This document shows positions 63,985-64,000 of a DNA stretch of 64,000 bases, one piece after another; position 1 is the stretch's first letter; each line of letters starts with the position of its first letter. A program made the translations under genes and the position numbers. The notes beneath the pieces are model-generated. The model made no database searches. It was given only the letters and a program-made list of their open reading frames with translations, and was not told the origin of the DNA. This stretch comes from Clostridiales bacterium (GTDB lineage: Bacteria; Bacillota; Clostridia; Lachnospirales; Lachnospiraceae): NCBI GenBank assembly GCA_019424245.1, contig JAHYZV010000003.1:132532-196531 (forward strand), written 5' to 3'.

Positions 63985-64000
63985 ATACAAGTCGCCGCGG

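Noticed and set aside
1..64000. CRISPR array, insertion sequence, tRNA or riboswitch
   Set aside because: No spaced direct repeats, no intact transposase, no cloverleaf with CCA-ready end, and no known riboswitch core were seen on either strand by eye.

Overview
The window looks like the chromosome of a motile, low-GC Lachnospiraceae-type Clostridia (the Lachnospira / Roseburia / Eubacterium rectale group is my best guess, from protein style and gene order). Nearly every gene lies on the + strand. The stretch from dprA through topA, codY, the fla/che operon, rpsB-tsf, pyrH-frr-uppS-cdsA-dxr-rseP to polC follows the gene order known from Bacillus subtilis. The trmFO-xerC-hslVU block is missing, and several genes are inserted: a bactofilin, ispG, motAB and a PilZ gene.

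Region 1 (1-8307) is the end of a type IV pilus or pseudopilus cluster. It holds a cut-off secreted gene, a large PilX-like minor pilin, two class III prepilins, and a 1235-residue exported protein of DUF5057 type, closed by a terminator. Region 2 (8310-9062) is a decayed Rpn-family nuclease gene that still carries a separately translatable 60-codon C-terminal ORF. Region 3 (9162-14865) holds yifB/comM, dprA, topA and codY, linking DNA uptake and topology to the nutrient regulator CodY.

Region 4 (about 14925-49391) is a roughly 34 kb fla/che operon of about 40 genes. It starts at a sigma-A-like promoter and runs through rod genes (flgB, flgC, fliE), MS ring, rotor and export ATPase (fliF-fliJ), hook (fliK, flgD, flgE), stator (flbD/swrD, motA, motB), switch (fliL, fliM, fliY, cheY), export gate (fliO-fliR, flhB, flhA), placement factors (flhF, flhG), a c-di-GMP sensor, chemotaxis (cheB, cheA, cheW, cheC, cheD), the flagellar sigma factor, FapA, and four poorly known small genes. 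Flagellin, cap, hook-junction, distal rod and cheR genes are not in the window.

Region 5 (49392-63443) is housekeeping: rpsB with a structured leader, tsf with an unusually long EF-Ts, a bactofilin with its own promoter, pyrH, frr, then uppS, cdsA, dxr, rseP, ispG and polC (envelope lipids, isoprenoids, site-2 protease, replication). Region 6 (63444-64000) has no convincing gene. It contains four successive terminator-like hairpins sharing an ACCTAC core, then a near-consensus promoter pointing off the right edge, probably towards a stable RNA operon.

The least described items are the DUF5057 protein with its pilin neighbours, the Rpn remnant, the hairpin array after polC, the structured rpsB leader, and the unknown genes around fliA.
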